Translations under genes and position numbers: made by a program | In this document: positions 1 through 5,991 of the stretch, piece by piece | Layout of the letters: each line of letters opens with the position of its first letter | Position numbering within the stretch: the first letter of the stretch is position 1 | Assembly: GCA_016839635.1 (NCBI GenBank) | Contig: JAEOTV010000090.1 | Span: 1-9,800, forward strand | Direction: 5' to 3' | Length of the DNA stretch: 9,800 nucleotides | Source of the DNA: Promethearchaeota archaeon | GTDB taxonomy: Archaea; Asgardarchaeota; Lokiarchaeia; Sigynarchaeales; SOKP01 | The notes under the pieces: generated by a model | Database searches by the model: none | What the model was told of the DNA's origin: nothing | The model's input: the letters and a program-made list of their open reading frames with translations, nothing else

Positions 1-2
1 AT

Positions 3-2093
3 TCAATCTTAAGAAATTTTTATGATAAAGAATGGATTTTTGACATTTCTACAATTATTATTGATGAGATTCATATTATAGGTGAGTCGGATCGTGGTCC
101 ACGATTAGAATCGCTTATAGTTAGGTTAAATGAATTTTTGCACAATCCACAGATTATTGGCCTTTCCGCAACTATAGCTAATCCTGAGTTCTTCAACTCG
201 TGGTTATCTTCACTTGGAAATAAAACAACATTAATAAAATCTGATGATCGTCCTGTACCTCTTCATTATAAGATTGAGATTACCCAAAATAAAGACTCCA
301 CCATAAAACGAATTGTAAAAACTACATTAGAAAAGAATGGACAGATTTTAATCTTCTTGAATAAACGAAGGGGCACTCAACAAGCAGCAGAAAATATTAA
401 ACATCAGGTTAAAAAACACCTTGAAGAAAATGAGATTAAGTTATGCCAAGCACTTGAAAGGAGATTATCCTCGATAAAAGGGGGACACAAGGATTTGCGA
501 AAAGTGATAAAATCTGGAGTGGCATTCCATCATGCAGGACTCCTTCCAAAAGAGCGGAAGGTTGTTGAAGATAATTTCAGAAAACATATTATCAAAGTAA
601 TCTGCTGTACAACAACACTTTCTGCTGGGATAAATACTCCGGCTCGTGTTGTTATCTTGAAAGATTTTAAGAAGTATGTAACTTCGGGACATAACATTAA
701 AAATTTCTCCGGATACCATGAAAACGGTGACGGGTTCTCTTATTTCAAACCATTTTCTGGAAATGAATGCCACCAAATCTTAGGAAGGGGCGGTCGCCCA
801 GGACTAGATACGGTAGGCTACGGAATTATTTTAACGAAAAATATCGATGAAAAAATGTGGGTTGAAGATCACTTTTTTAATCATCATATTCTTAATGATA
901 CACTAACTCCAAAGTATAATGATCTATTTTCAGGATTAAATAAAATAAATACACTAAAAGAGCAAGTATTACTCAGGGTGTTTGAAAGTAAAAGAATTAC
1001 ACTGGAAAAACTTAAAGAATTCTTTGAAAAAACATACTTTTGGTATGGAATAAAGCATAAAATGAAAGAAAGACAAATTCCAATAGAACAACTGCTTATG
1101 ATTAAAGAGATAACACCTATTAATATTTTAAAACTTCATTCTGATTCAGAGAGAGTAAAAAAATTAGAGGATAATAAATTCCTAATAAAAATTTCCAAAT
1201 TTAATGATGAAAATATTTCTGGTTATATAAAAACTACATTTGGGGTATTTTTATGTTCATTTGATATTGTATCAGGTATCCAGTGTTCATGTGGATTTGA
1301 AAATGGAATTTCGGATAATTTTATTAATGATGAGTTCTCATTTACTTTTTGCGATCATATCACCTCATTTCTTCTCTATTTAATTCAGCATCCGGATATG
1401 AACTTCCAAAAATATGTGGATTCCATTATTCCACGATCAATAAAAAATCAATACATCTTGAATTATTTATTTGAAAAAGGATTGCTTATAGAAGAGGATG
1501 ATGGTACGATAAAATGCTCTCAGTTTGGAAAATTAATCATCCGTTTATACTTATATCCTGTATCTGGAGTAATAATACGATATAAGCTTGAGAATGTGGA
1601 GATCGATAGCTTTCAAGACCTAATCAAAGAAGCATATGATATTCTTAAAGCAGAATTTCGCGTTAAAGATAATAAAATGCTTCAACCTCTTTTGGAATGG
1701 GCAGATGAGGAACCTATTGACCAGATTTTAGAAAAATATAATATTATGGCAGGGGATTTATTTTCCGTTCGAGATAGTCTTGAAAGAATTGTAGTATTCA
1801 TTGGTATTATTGCGAGCAGTTTAAGTACACATGGAATCTATTTACATGATAAACTAGTCAAAGTTGCAGAAATGGCAGAAACTTTGAAGATCCGACTTCA
1901 TCATGGAATTCGAGAGGAATTATTTGATTTAGTTTTAAGATTGAACGATGTTGCCCGAGTAAGAGCACGGATTCTTTATAATGCGGGATATCATACCTCT
2001 ACTCAAGTAAAGAAAGAGGATCCTTACATTCTTAACAGAAAGACCGGATTAGGAATTAATTTGTGCAAGAAAATAATAGGAAAAAAATATTAG
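3..2093 (+). CDS. hel308: Hel308/Ski2-like SF2 DNA helicase with SWIM zinc finger, 5' truncated by window edge
   Basis: The frame is open from base 3 and has no start in the window, so the N-terminus with the Walker A motif lies upstream. Visible in order: DEIH box (63-74), GLSAT motif III, an ILIFLNKRR strand, HHAGLLP (528-548), the TLSAGINTPAR motif V, and QILGRGGRPG motif VI (774-803). A winged-helix region follows, then a helical C-terminal part with REELFDLV and RVRARILYNAGY, typical of the Hel308 ratchet/HhH region. Hel308 proteins are 3'-5' ATPase helicases that act at stalled forks. The oddity is a CxC-x19-CxH SWIM-type zinc motif at 1284-1358, placed between the two halves of the winged helix; SWIM is not a standard Hel308 part. 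The stretch between motifs V and VI is also longer than usual. The SF2/Ski2 call is firm; Hel308 is the best subfamily, but a divergent paralogue is possible. Confidence 0.9.
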   Translation, partial: SILRNFYDKEWIFDISTIIIDEIHIIGESDRGPRLESLIVRLNEFLHNPQIIGLSATIANPEFFNSWLSSLGNKTTLIKSDDRPVPLHYKIEITQNKDSTIKRIVKTTLEKNGQILIFLNKRRGTQQAAENIKHQVKKHLEENEIKLCQALERRLSSIKGGHKDLRKVIKSGVAFHHAGLLPKERKVVEDNFRKHIIKVICCTTTLSAGINTPARVVILKDFKKYVTSGHNIKNFSGYHENGDGFSYFKPFSGNECHQILGRGGRPGLDTVGYGIILTKNIDEKMWVEDHFFNHHILNDTLTPKYNDLFSGLNKINTLKEQVLLRVFESKRITLEKLKEFFEKTYFWYGIKHKMKERQIPIEQLLMIKEITPINILKLHSDSERVKKLEDNKFLIKISKFNDENISGYIKTTFGVFLCSFDIVSGIQCSCGFENGISDNFINDEFSFTFCDHITSFLLYLIQHPDMNFQKYVDSIIPRSIKNQYILNYLFEKGLLIEEDDGTIKCSQFGKLIIRLYLYPVSGVIIRYKLENVEIDSFQDLIKEAYDILKAEFRVKDNKMLQPLLEWADEEPIDQILEKYNIMAGDLFSVRDSLERIVVFIGIIASSLSTHGIYLHDKLVKVAEMAETLKIRLHHGIREELFDLVLRLNDVARVRARILYNAGYHTSTQVKKEDPYILNRKTGLGINLCKKIIGKKY
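1185..1400 (+). other. SWIM-type zinc-binding insertion inside the helicase winged-helix region
   Basis: The encoded segment has a beta-rich lead-in (SGYIKTTFGVFLCSFDI), then C-S-C-G at 1284-1295, a 19-residue gap, and C-D-H at 1350-1358, followed by a hydrophobic helix (ITSFLLYLIQ). The order CxC...CxH with the trailing helix is the SWIM signature, a small zinc-binding fold thought to contact DNA or protein. Domain edges are estimates. Confidence 0.7.
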
Positions 2094-2156
2094 TAATTTG
2101 ATAGTGAAAAAAAAAAAGAAAAGTTAATTTAGATTATTTTAAAATATTATTATGCT

Positions 2157-2167
2157 TTCATATAAAA
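2157..2167 (+). promoter_or_regulatory. Putative TATA box for the zinc-ribbon membrane protein
   Basis: TTCATATAAAA lies about 40-50 nt before the candidate starts at 2200 and 2212, a spacing that suits an archaeal TATA box with a short leader. It is the best AT-rich promoter match in the 106-nt gap after the helicase, but AT-rich DNA gives many such matches. Confidence 0.4.
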
Positions 2168-2199
2168 TTCAAGAGAGCAAATCAAAAGCGGTTTAGATA

Positions 2200-2436
2200 G
2201 TGAATAAGAAAATGAATGAGTTAATAAGGTGTAAAGATTGTGGAAAACCAATTTCAAAAGATGAACAAGAAAATTTTCTTTCTTTATGTTATGAATGTCA
2301 TAGAAGATTTAAAAAAAAAGAATTAGAAAAGAGCAAATTTGGTTTTTGTCCTAAATGTTGTATTATCCTAATAATAATTTTTTTTGTTTCCGCTGTAATT
2401 TATGTATTAGAACCTTTTGGTGGAAAATATAAATAA
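2200..2436 (+). CDS. Small zinc-ribbon protein with one C-terminal transmembrane helix
   Basis: This 78-residue protein has paired cysteines at C11/C14 and C30/C33 that form a short zinc-ribbon-like knuckle (RCKDCGKP...LCYECHRR). A basic stretch (residues 35-46) follows, then a third pair at C50/C53, directly before a hydrophobic helix of about 16 residues (55-70) and a short tail. It probably sits in the cytoplasmic membrane with the zinc-binding part inside, as the basic side before the helix suggests. Two starts are possible: GTG at 2200 or ATG at 2212. The second is attractive because GTGA at 2200-2203 would then be its ribosome-binding site with 8 nt spacing, giving 74 residues. No specific family is recognised. 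It is probably real, since the cysteine pairs are regularly placed. Confidence 0.65.
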   Translation: MNKKMNELIRCKDCGKPISKDEQENFLSLCYECHRRFKKKELEKSKFGFCPKCCIILIIIFFVSAVIYVLEPFGGKYK

Positions 2437-2501
2437 TTATAACAAGATTTAAACGGTGAACTAAAAGAAGTTATCAAATAAAGCTGTTTATTTTCACTAA
2501 C

Positions 2502-2531
2502 TTAGGAATTAATTAATGTAAGAAAATAATA
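2502..2531 (+). pseudogene. Short remnant resembling the 3' end of the upstream Hel308-like gene
   Basis: This 30-nt stretch matches 2049-2078, the last codons of the helicase, at 27 of 30 positions. The same frame reads LGIN-stop-CKKII against LGINLCKKII in the intact gene. Weaker similarity may extend to about 2469 (YQIK against TQVK, then aromatic/aliphatic residues). An in-frame stop replaces the Leu codon, so this is non-coding now. It looks like the leftover of a duplicated or recombined helicase tail. Confidence 0.5.
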
Positions 2532-2542
2532 AAAGATTGAAT

Positions 2543-2555
2543 TTTTTCTTTATAT
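2543..2555 (+). promoter_or_regulatory. Putative promoter block (TTTTTCTTTATAT) of the 2600 gene
   Basis: This 13-nt block starts 57 nt before the ATG at 2600 and recurs identically at 2957-2969, 59 nt before the ATG at 3016. The TATA-like half (CTTTATAT) with a T-rich upstream part fits an archaeal core promoter, giving a leader of roughly 20 nt. Confidence 0.55.
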
Positions 2556-2599
2556 TCATTTCATCTCATTTTATTAGTAAGATATAAGATTTAAAGAAT

Positions 2600-2875
2600 A
2601 TGAATTCTAAAACTGAGAAAGAGAGTAATAGTAATACTCGGAAATTAGAAGGATCGCCAGAGAATTCGACAAATAAAGATAAAGAACTAAATGAAATAAT
2701 AGATCAAAATATTGAAAATATCTGTGATGACAACCTTATAACACTTGAAAAAATTCATGCCATCCTAATAAACTGTATAAATCTCTCAAAAAAACAGAAA
2801 TTAGAATTTGCCGAAAGTGAACGATATTTTATGAAATTATACCTTAAGAAATTAAGTGATAAATTAAAAGAGTAA
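2600..2875 (+). CDS. Small charged protein of unknown function
   Basis: This 91-residue protein starts with ATG about 45 nt behind a clear TATA-like block; no ribosome-binding site is obvious. Residues 1-30 are rich in Lys, Glu, Ser and Asn and look disordered. Residues 31-90 have the heptad-like hydrophobic pattern of two or three helices (NEIIDQNIENI, LEKIHAILINCINL, ERYFMKLYLKKLSDKL). There is no signal peptide, membrane segment or metal motif. It is probably a soluble helical protein. The N-terminus (MNSKTEK) resembles that of the next gene (MSSKSEK), and both share the same promoter block. The family is not recognised. Confidence 0.6.
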   Translation: MNSKTEKESNSNTRKLEGSPENSTNKDKELNEIIDQNIENICDDNLITLEKIHAILINCINLSKKQKLEFAESERYFMKLYLKKLSDKLKE

Positions 2876-2878
2876 AAT

Positions 2879-2946
2879 TCTCAAAATCATAGATTTTAGA
2901 GGATCTTACTGATGATTTGAAAATATAAAAATCTCTAAATCATAGA
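2879..2946 (+). repeat. Pair of 15-nt direct repeats upstream of the 3016 gene
   Basis: TCTCAAAATCATAGA (2879-2893) and TCTCTAAATCATAGA (2932-2946) differ at one position and are 53 nt apart. The second copy ends 11 nt before the promoter block of the following gene. The pair could be a regulator site or a small duplication; only the repetition itself is seen. Confidence 0.45.
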
Positions 2947-2956
2947 ACTTGAGTAA

Positions 2957-2969
2957 TTTTTCTTTATAT
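2957..2969 (+). promoter_or_regulatory. Putative promoter block (TTTTTCTTTATAT) of the 3016 gene
   Basis: Identical over 13 nt to the block at 2543-2555 and at nearly the same distance from the start codon (59 versus 57 nt). The repetition in the same position before two neighbouring genes makes a true promoter likely. Confidence 0.55.
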
Positions 2970-3015
2970 ATTTGTGATTTTATCTTGTTGTAAAGATTAT
3001 ATTTGTGAATGATAA

Positions 3016-3273
3016 ATGAGTTCTAAATCAGAGAAGAAGAAGTATAAGGAGCTACCTTATTATGGTATTTTAGAAGAAGACCCTCTCAATTTAAAATTGG
3101 CGATCATTTCATTTACTAATTTTGGTAAATCAGAAAAATTCATTTATGATGGCCATGAAAAAATTCCTTTCAAGGAGAGACATGTGTTATATCAATGTAT
3201 TTTAAAAAATGAGTTTACAATCTTAATCAGAAGAAATTCTAAAAGAAAGTTTTCTACCCATCTTACTTTTTAG
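3016..3273 (+). CDS. Small protein of unknown function, possibly truncated
   Basis: This 85-residue protein starts with ATG, with GTGA at 3005-3008 as a plausible ribosome-binding site 7 nt away. A lysine-rich N-terminus (residues 1-12) is followed by a compact-looking alternating hydrophobic region (YYGILEEDPLNLKLAIISF, then FIYDGHEKIPFKERHVLYQCIL, then FTILIRR) that suggests a beta-alpha-beta fold. The protein ends abruptly with a basic tail (RRNSKRKFSTHLTF), so it may be the front part of a longer ancestral domain. No signal peptide or membrane segment is visible. It shares the promoter block and MxSKxEK start with the preceding gene. The family is not recognised. Confidence 0.6.
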   Translation: MSSKSEKKKYKELPYYGILEEDPLNLKLAIISFTNFGKSEKFIYDGHEKIPFKERHVLYQCILKNEFTILIRRNSKRKFSTHLTF

Positions 3274-3350
3274 AGATATGAGAGTATGATAAAACCCTAA
3301 TTAATTATATTGCTTGGTGATATATTATGGAATCACAATTAATAATTACC

Positions 3351-3422
3351 CTCATTAAAAAAACTCACAAAAAAAGGAAAAAACTATTATTTCAATATCC
3401 CCATCGAATATATTCGCTCAGG
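3351..3422 (-). repeat. Direct repeat copy 1: gene 3' tail plus T-rich terminator
   Basis: This 72-nt segment matches 5698-5767 with two substitutions and two single-base gaps. On the - strand it reads PERIYSMGILK, TAA at 3389-3387, then T-runs broken by short purine islands (3383-3357). The frame is open for 29 codons upstream of the stop, but that part is unlike copy 2. It contains the perfect 12-bp palindrome CGAATATATTCG. It lies about 110 nt beyond the stop of the NosD-like gene, in the same orientation. Confidence 0.85.
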
Positions 3423-3503
3423 AAAGATAAACACTGAAAAAGAATATGAACTACAGATTTTCACGATTTCCAGTAACTAAATTAAAACAGAAGATATTAG
3501 AAA

Positions 3504-3530
3504 ATAAAAGCGAAAACAAAAAAATTTGTT
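3504..3530 (-). terminator. Probable transcription stop of the NosD-like gene
   Basis: Just after the stop codon the - strand has AACAAATTTTTTTGTT (T7 inside a 6-bp inverted repeat) followed by further T-rich DNA. Archaeal termination at such T-runs is well known. Confidence 0.45.
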
Positions 3531-3531
3531 G

Positions 3532-5508
3532 TTATAATTTTCGAATTTTTTTTCTCAGAATTAGCCCTAGTAAGAGTAGAATGCTAAACAGAAAGAATAG
3601 TTTATAACCAGGAATTGCAACACTTTGACCATCGCCACCGTCATCCCCATTACCGTCGTCACCATCATCCCCATTACCGTCGCCACCATCATCCCCATTA
3701 CCATCGCCACCATCATCCCCATTGCCGTCGCCGTCGTCATCTCCATCATCACCAGTAGGATCTTCTAAAATCAATAGTTCATAATTATTATCAAGTATGT
3801 AGGTATTATTGTATATATCACATGCATAAAAACGAAATTTTAGTGTATCCCCTTTTTCTAATAAAGAAATATTCACAACATAATTCCACAATCCATCTAT
3901 TCCTAAATTCATAGAGCGATTTTTAAATATTCCTTCAGAATTTTCGCACAAATATACCCATTTGATGACACTGGAATTGAAAATGAAGCAGTTTATTTCC
4001 AGACCTGCATCTGTTTCTAAAGGACTTGTATTATTTAAGTATTCCTCTGAAATTTCAAATTGATAAATAGATGGACAGTTAGGCGATGGAGAAACCAAGG
4101 GAAAATTATCCTGAGAGGAGATGTTAAATTCATAGGGCGTATCCCAAACGTAATTATTGACACCCGCATCTGGATATCTGTATCTATAATCACTCCAAAA
4201 ATTACCAATAAGTCCATTATCCCAATTATTATTCAATCCATTGTCATAACATTGTATTCCAGTATAATTGTTAAAGTACAATAAATTTTGAGTCACGAGA
4301 TTATCATCACTATACTGAGTTATCTCAATTCCCCACCGTTTACTCCCTATAATTGTATTTTCTGAGACTATATTTTCATCACTATGTGAATCATGAAGTT
4401 CTGTTCCGTATAATAATATTCCACGATCGCTATATGCTATTAAGTTTTTTGAAATCGTGCTCCTTTCACTATAATAAGAGTAAATTCCTTCTTCTTTACT
4501 ATTTAAGATAAAATTATTTGTAATTAATGTTTGATCAGATCTAATCGCACGAATTCCATTCCAAGAATTATCCCAAATCTTATTTTCAAAAATCTCCGTT
4601 CTAACACTTAAATCAGAGAGACATATTCCCATTCGATAACCTGTTATATTATTTTGAGAAATAGTTGTGTCATCCATATCTACTAGGAACACACCTTTAC
4701 TATTAGATTGTCCATTACCTTTTATCAAATTATTTTTAATTTTATTATATCTCTTACTGGATGTGGTACCACTATTATCCAAGAATATTCCATCGCCATT
4801 TTCCATAAAAATATTTTCTGAAAATTCATTTCTTTCTCCTGTCTCCGAGAAAACTCCCTTAGAATTGCTATTAATGGTGTTATATTTGACAATACTATCA
4901 CTTTGATAATAGAATTGTATTCCATTTTGATTAAAAGAGATTGTATTATTAAGAATGTCACATGCTTCAAACTCTACCCAAATACCATTTACGTTATTAG
5001 TTATCCTATTTCTAGAAATTAAAGTTCTTGTATGGCAGTTGTATATATGTAGTCCATTATTGTTGTTTGAAAGGCTATTATTAAGGATCTTCCCATTTTC
5101 AGCTTGATATAAGTAAATTCCCGCGTCATCCTCTTCAGAACCTGAATTATAAATCGTGCAATTTCGAATTATAAAATATTTATCAGTATCCCTGATTTCA
5201 ATACCATTCCCATTATTCTCACAATCAATAATCCAATTTTCTATAACATATGGATTTTCTTCTGTTCCAACAGTATAAGGATCTTCGGGCGGAGTTATTC
5301 CGTTTTCTACTGTAAAATTATTATTTCCGTTAATAAAAATTGGTCCACGAATAGTACTACAATGAAGTTCTTTGATTTCTTCATACTCGTTAAAAAAATT
5401 AGTCTCAAAACCATTTTCTAAATATTTAGATAAGATAAAGAAAGGTCCGAAAATGACAATTACTAGAATTAATATAATATTTAATCTCTTTAATTTCCTA
5501 TTTATCAT
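3532..5508 (-). CDS. NosD-like parallel beta-helix surface protein with acidic linker and CTERM-like anchor
   Basis: This is a secreted protein of 658 residues from the ATG at 5508, or 675 from a GTG at 5559; the ATG is preferred because the extra 17 residues are poly-Lys. Using the long numbering: N-terminal hydrophobic signal/anchor (27-44); right-handed beta-helix of repeated N-x-I/L turns (about 105-435); the GNFWSDY signature (452-458), which closes many archaeal NosD-like proteins; an Ig-like beta domain (about 497-598); a Gly/Asp/Asn linker (603-644); and a C-terminal IPGY, hydrophobic helix and basic end (649-675). The last part resembles archaeosortase signals described for Lokiarchaeota. 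Many N-x-S/T sequons suggest glycosylation. NosD-like helices often bind or cleave polysaccharides, but no catalytic set is evident, so an adhesin or surface-layer role is equally possible. Confidence 0.88.
   Translation of the reverse strand: MINRKLKRLNIILILVIVIFGPFFILSKYLENGFETNFFNEYEEIKELHCSTIRGPIFINGNNNFTVENGITPPEDPYTVGTEENPYVIENWIIDCENNGNGIEIRDTDKYFIIRNCTIYNSGSEEDDAGIYLYQAENGKILNNSLSNNNNGLHIYNCHTRTLISRNRITNNVNGIWVEFEACDILNNTISFNQNGIQFYYQSDSIVKYNTINSNSKGVFSETGERNEFSENIFMENGDGIFLDNSGTTSSKRYNKIKNNLIKGNGQSNSKGVFLVDMDDTTISQNNITGYRMGICLSDLSVRTEIFENKIWDNSWNGIRAIRSDQTLITNNFILNSKEEGIYSYYSERSTISKNLIAYSDRGILLYGTELHDSHSDENIVSENTIIGSKRWGIEITQYSDDNLVTQNLLYFNNYTGIQCYDNGLNNNWDNGLIGNFWSDYRYRYPDAGVNNYVWDTPYEFNISSQDNFPLVSPSPNCPSIYQFEISEEYLNNTSPLETDAGLEINCFIFNSSVIKWVYLCENSEGIFKNRSMNLGIDGLWNYVVNISLLEKGDTLKFRFYACDIYNNTYILDNNYELLILEDPTGDDGDDDGDGNGDDGGDGNGDDGGDGNGDDGDDGNGDDGGDGQSVAIPGYKLFFLFSILLLLGLILRKKIRKL
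3642..3737 (-). repeat. 24-bp minisatellite coding the Asp/Gly linker
   Basis: Four tandem units begin at 3642, 3666, 3690 and 3714 (CATCCCCATT on the + strand), with degenerate flanks covering about 3628-3753. Each unit codes eight residues of the type GNGDDGGD. The stretch is notably GC-rich for this AT-rich window because of Gly and Asp codons. The Asp spacing recalls calcium-binding repeats. Confidence 0.85.
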
Positions 5509-5582
5509 CTTTTCTAATACCTGATTTTTTTTCTTCTTTTTTTTAAATTTAAAAATCACCCATATACAAGAATGTCAAAATA

Positions 5583-5592
5583 CTATATAAAA
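5583..5592 (-). promoter_or_regulatory. Candidate TATA box of the NosD-like gene
   Basis: The - strand reads TTTTATATAG about 25-30 nt before the GTG at 5559 and about 80 nt before the ATG at 5508. A second candidate (GTATATGG, about 5561-5568) sits about 55-60 nt before the ATG, the spacing seen for the small + strand genes. The choice of start and promoter is linked and unresolved. Confidence 0.35.
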
Positions 5593-5697
5593 TTGACTAA
5601 ATATAAATTATTTAAACAAGAAGCAGAATTTATAAGTAAGAAACAATTAAGCTTCTGCAGATTTGCTCTGGAAGAATAATCTATAATCTAATAATAT

Positions 5698-5767
5698 CTC
5701 ATAAAAAAACCCACAAAAAAAGAAAAAACTATTACTTCAATATCCCCATCGAATATATTCGCTCAGG
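5698..5767 (-). repeat. Direct repeat copy 2: gene 3' tail plus T-rich terminator
   Basis: This is the second copy of the repeat at 3351-3422, with the core of 32 nt from 5736 to 5767 identical. The - strand codes PERIYSMGILK with TAA at 5734-5732 and then the same interrupted T-runs (5728-5703). The similarity ends sharply on both sides. Confidence 0.85.
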
Positions 5768-5948
5768 TAAAATTAAACTTTCACTTTAAATTTCGTAAAA
5801 ACAATATTCTTCTTTTTGTATCATCGGATAGTACAGGCATTATAATAATAACACTTTCTGTATACTTTAACTCTTTAGTATTTATGTCTCTTAAAAAAAA
5901 GATTCTATGATTAAAATAATAAGTTAGATATTTAATTTTATATTCAAG
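5732..5948 (-). pseudogene. Decayed C-terminal fragment of an unrecognised gene
   Basis: On the - strand a 55-codon open stretch without a start (5948 to 5784, TGA at 5783-5781) has protein-like composition (TESVIIIMPVLSDDTKRRI, then LFLRNLK). After the stop, the reading continues in another frame as SLILPERIYSMGILK to TAA at 5732, inside repeat copy 2. A frameshift near 5770-5785 joins the two parts. The upstream end is cut off by a stop just before 5948. It is a gene remnant, probably of the same family whose tail is found at 3387-3434. The family is not recognised. Confidence 0.5.
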
Positions 5949-5991
5949 CTATTAATAAGGATAAAAATAGATTAGTGTAAGGAACGCATAA

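Larger units (their letters stand above)
5560..5991. other. 432-nt gap between the NosD-like gene and the helicase operon
   Basis: The gap holds the NosD promoter region (about 5561-5635), the repeat copy at 5698-5767 and the decayed fragment up to 5948. A T8 run on the - strand at 5891-5898 may end the operon transcript. No RNA gene or intact small ORF is visible. Confidence 0.6.

Noticed and set aside
465..776. 103-codon - strand frame opposite the helicase
   Set aside because: The + strand codes conserved motifs HHAG and TLSAGINTPAR across this span, so the opposite frame is a shadow.
3327..3437. A 36-codon + strand frame (MESQLIITLIKK...) through repeat copy 1
   Set aside because: The single-base gaps shift the frame in the second repeat copy, and the - strand reading gives the same peptide in both copies. 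The + strand frame is therefore most likely chance.
3567..3752. Met/Thr/Ala-rich - strand frame within the Asp/Gly minisatellite
   Set aside because: It is an out-of-frame reading of the 24-bp repeat inside the NosD-like gene; repeats give artificial open frames.
5624..5665. Possible hairpin (AGAAGC ... GCTTCT) upstream of the NosD-like gene
   Set aside because: The stem is only about six pairs with a loop of some 25 nt in AT-rich DNA; it is too weak to call a riboswitch or attachment site.
3351..5767. Insertion sequence or transposon bounded by the direct repeats
   Set aside because: There is no transposase, no terminal inverted repeat and no target-site duplication; the repeats carry gene ends with terminators instead.
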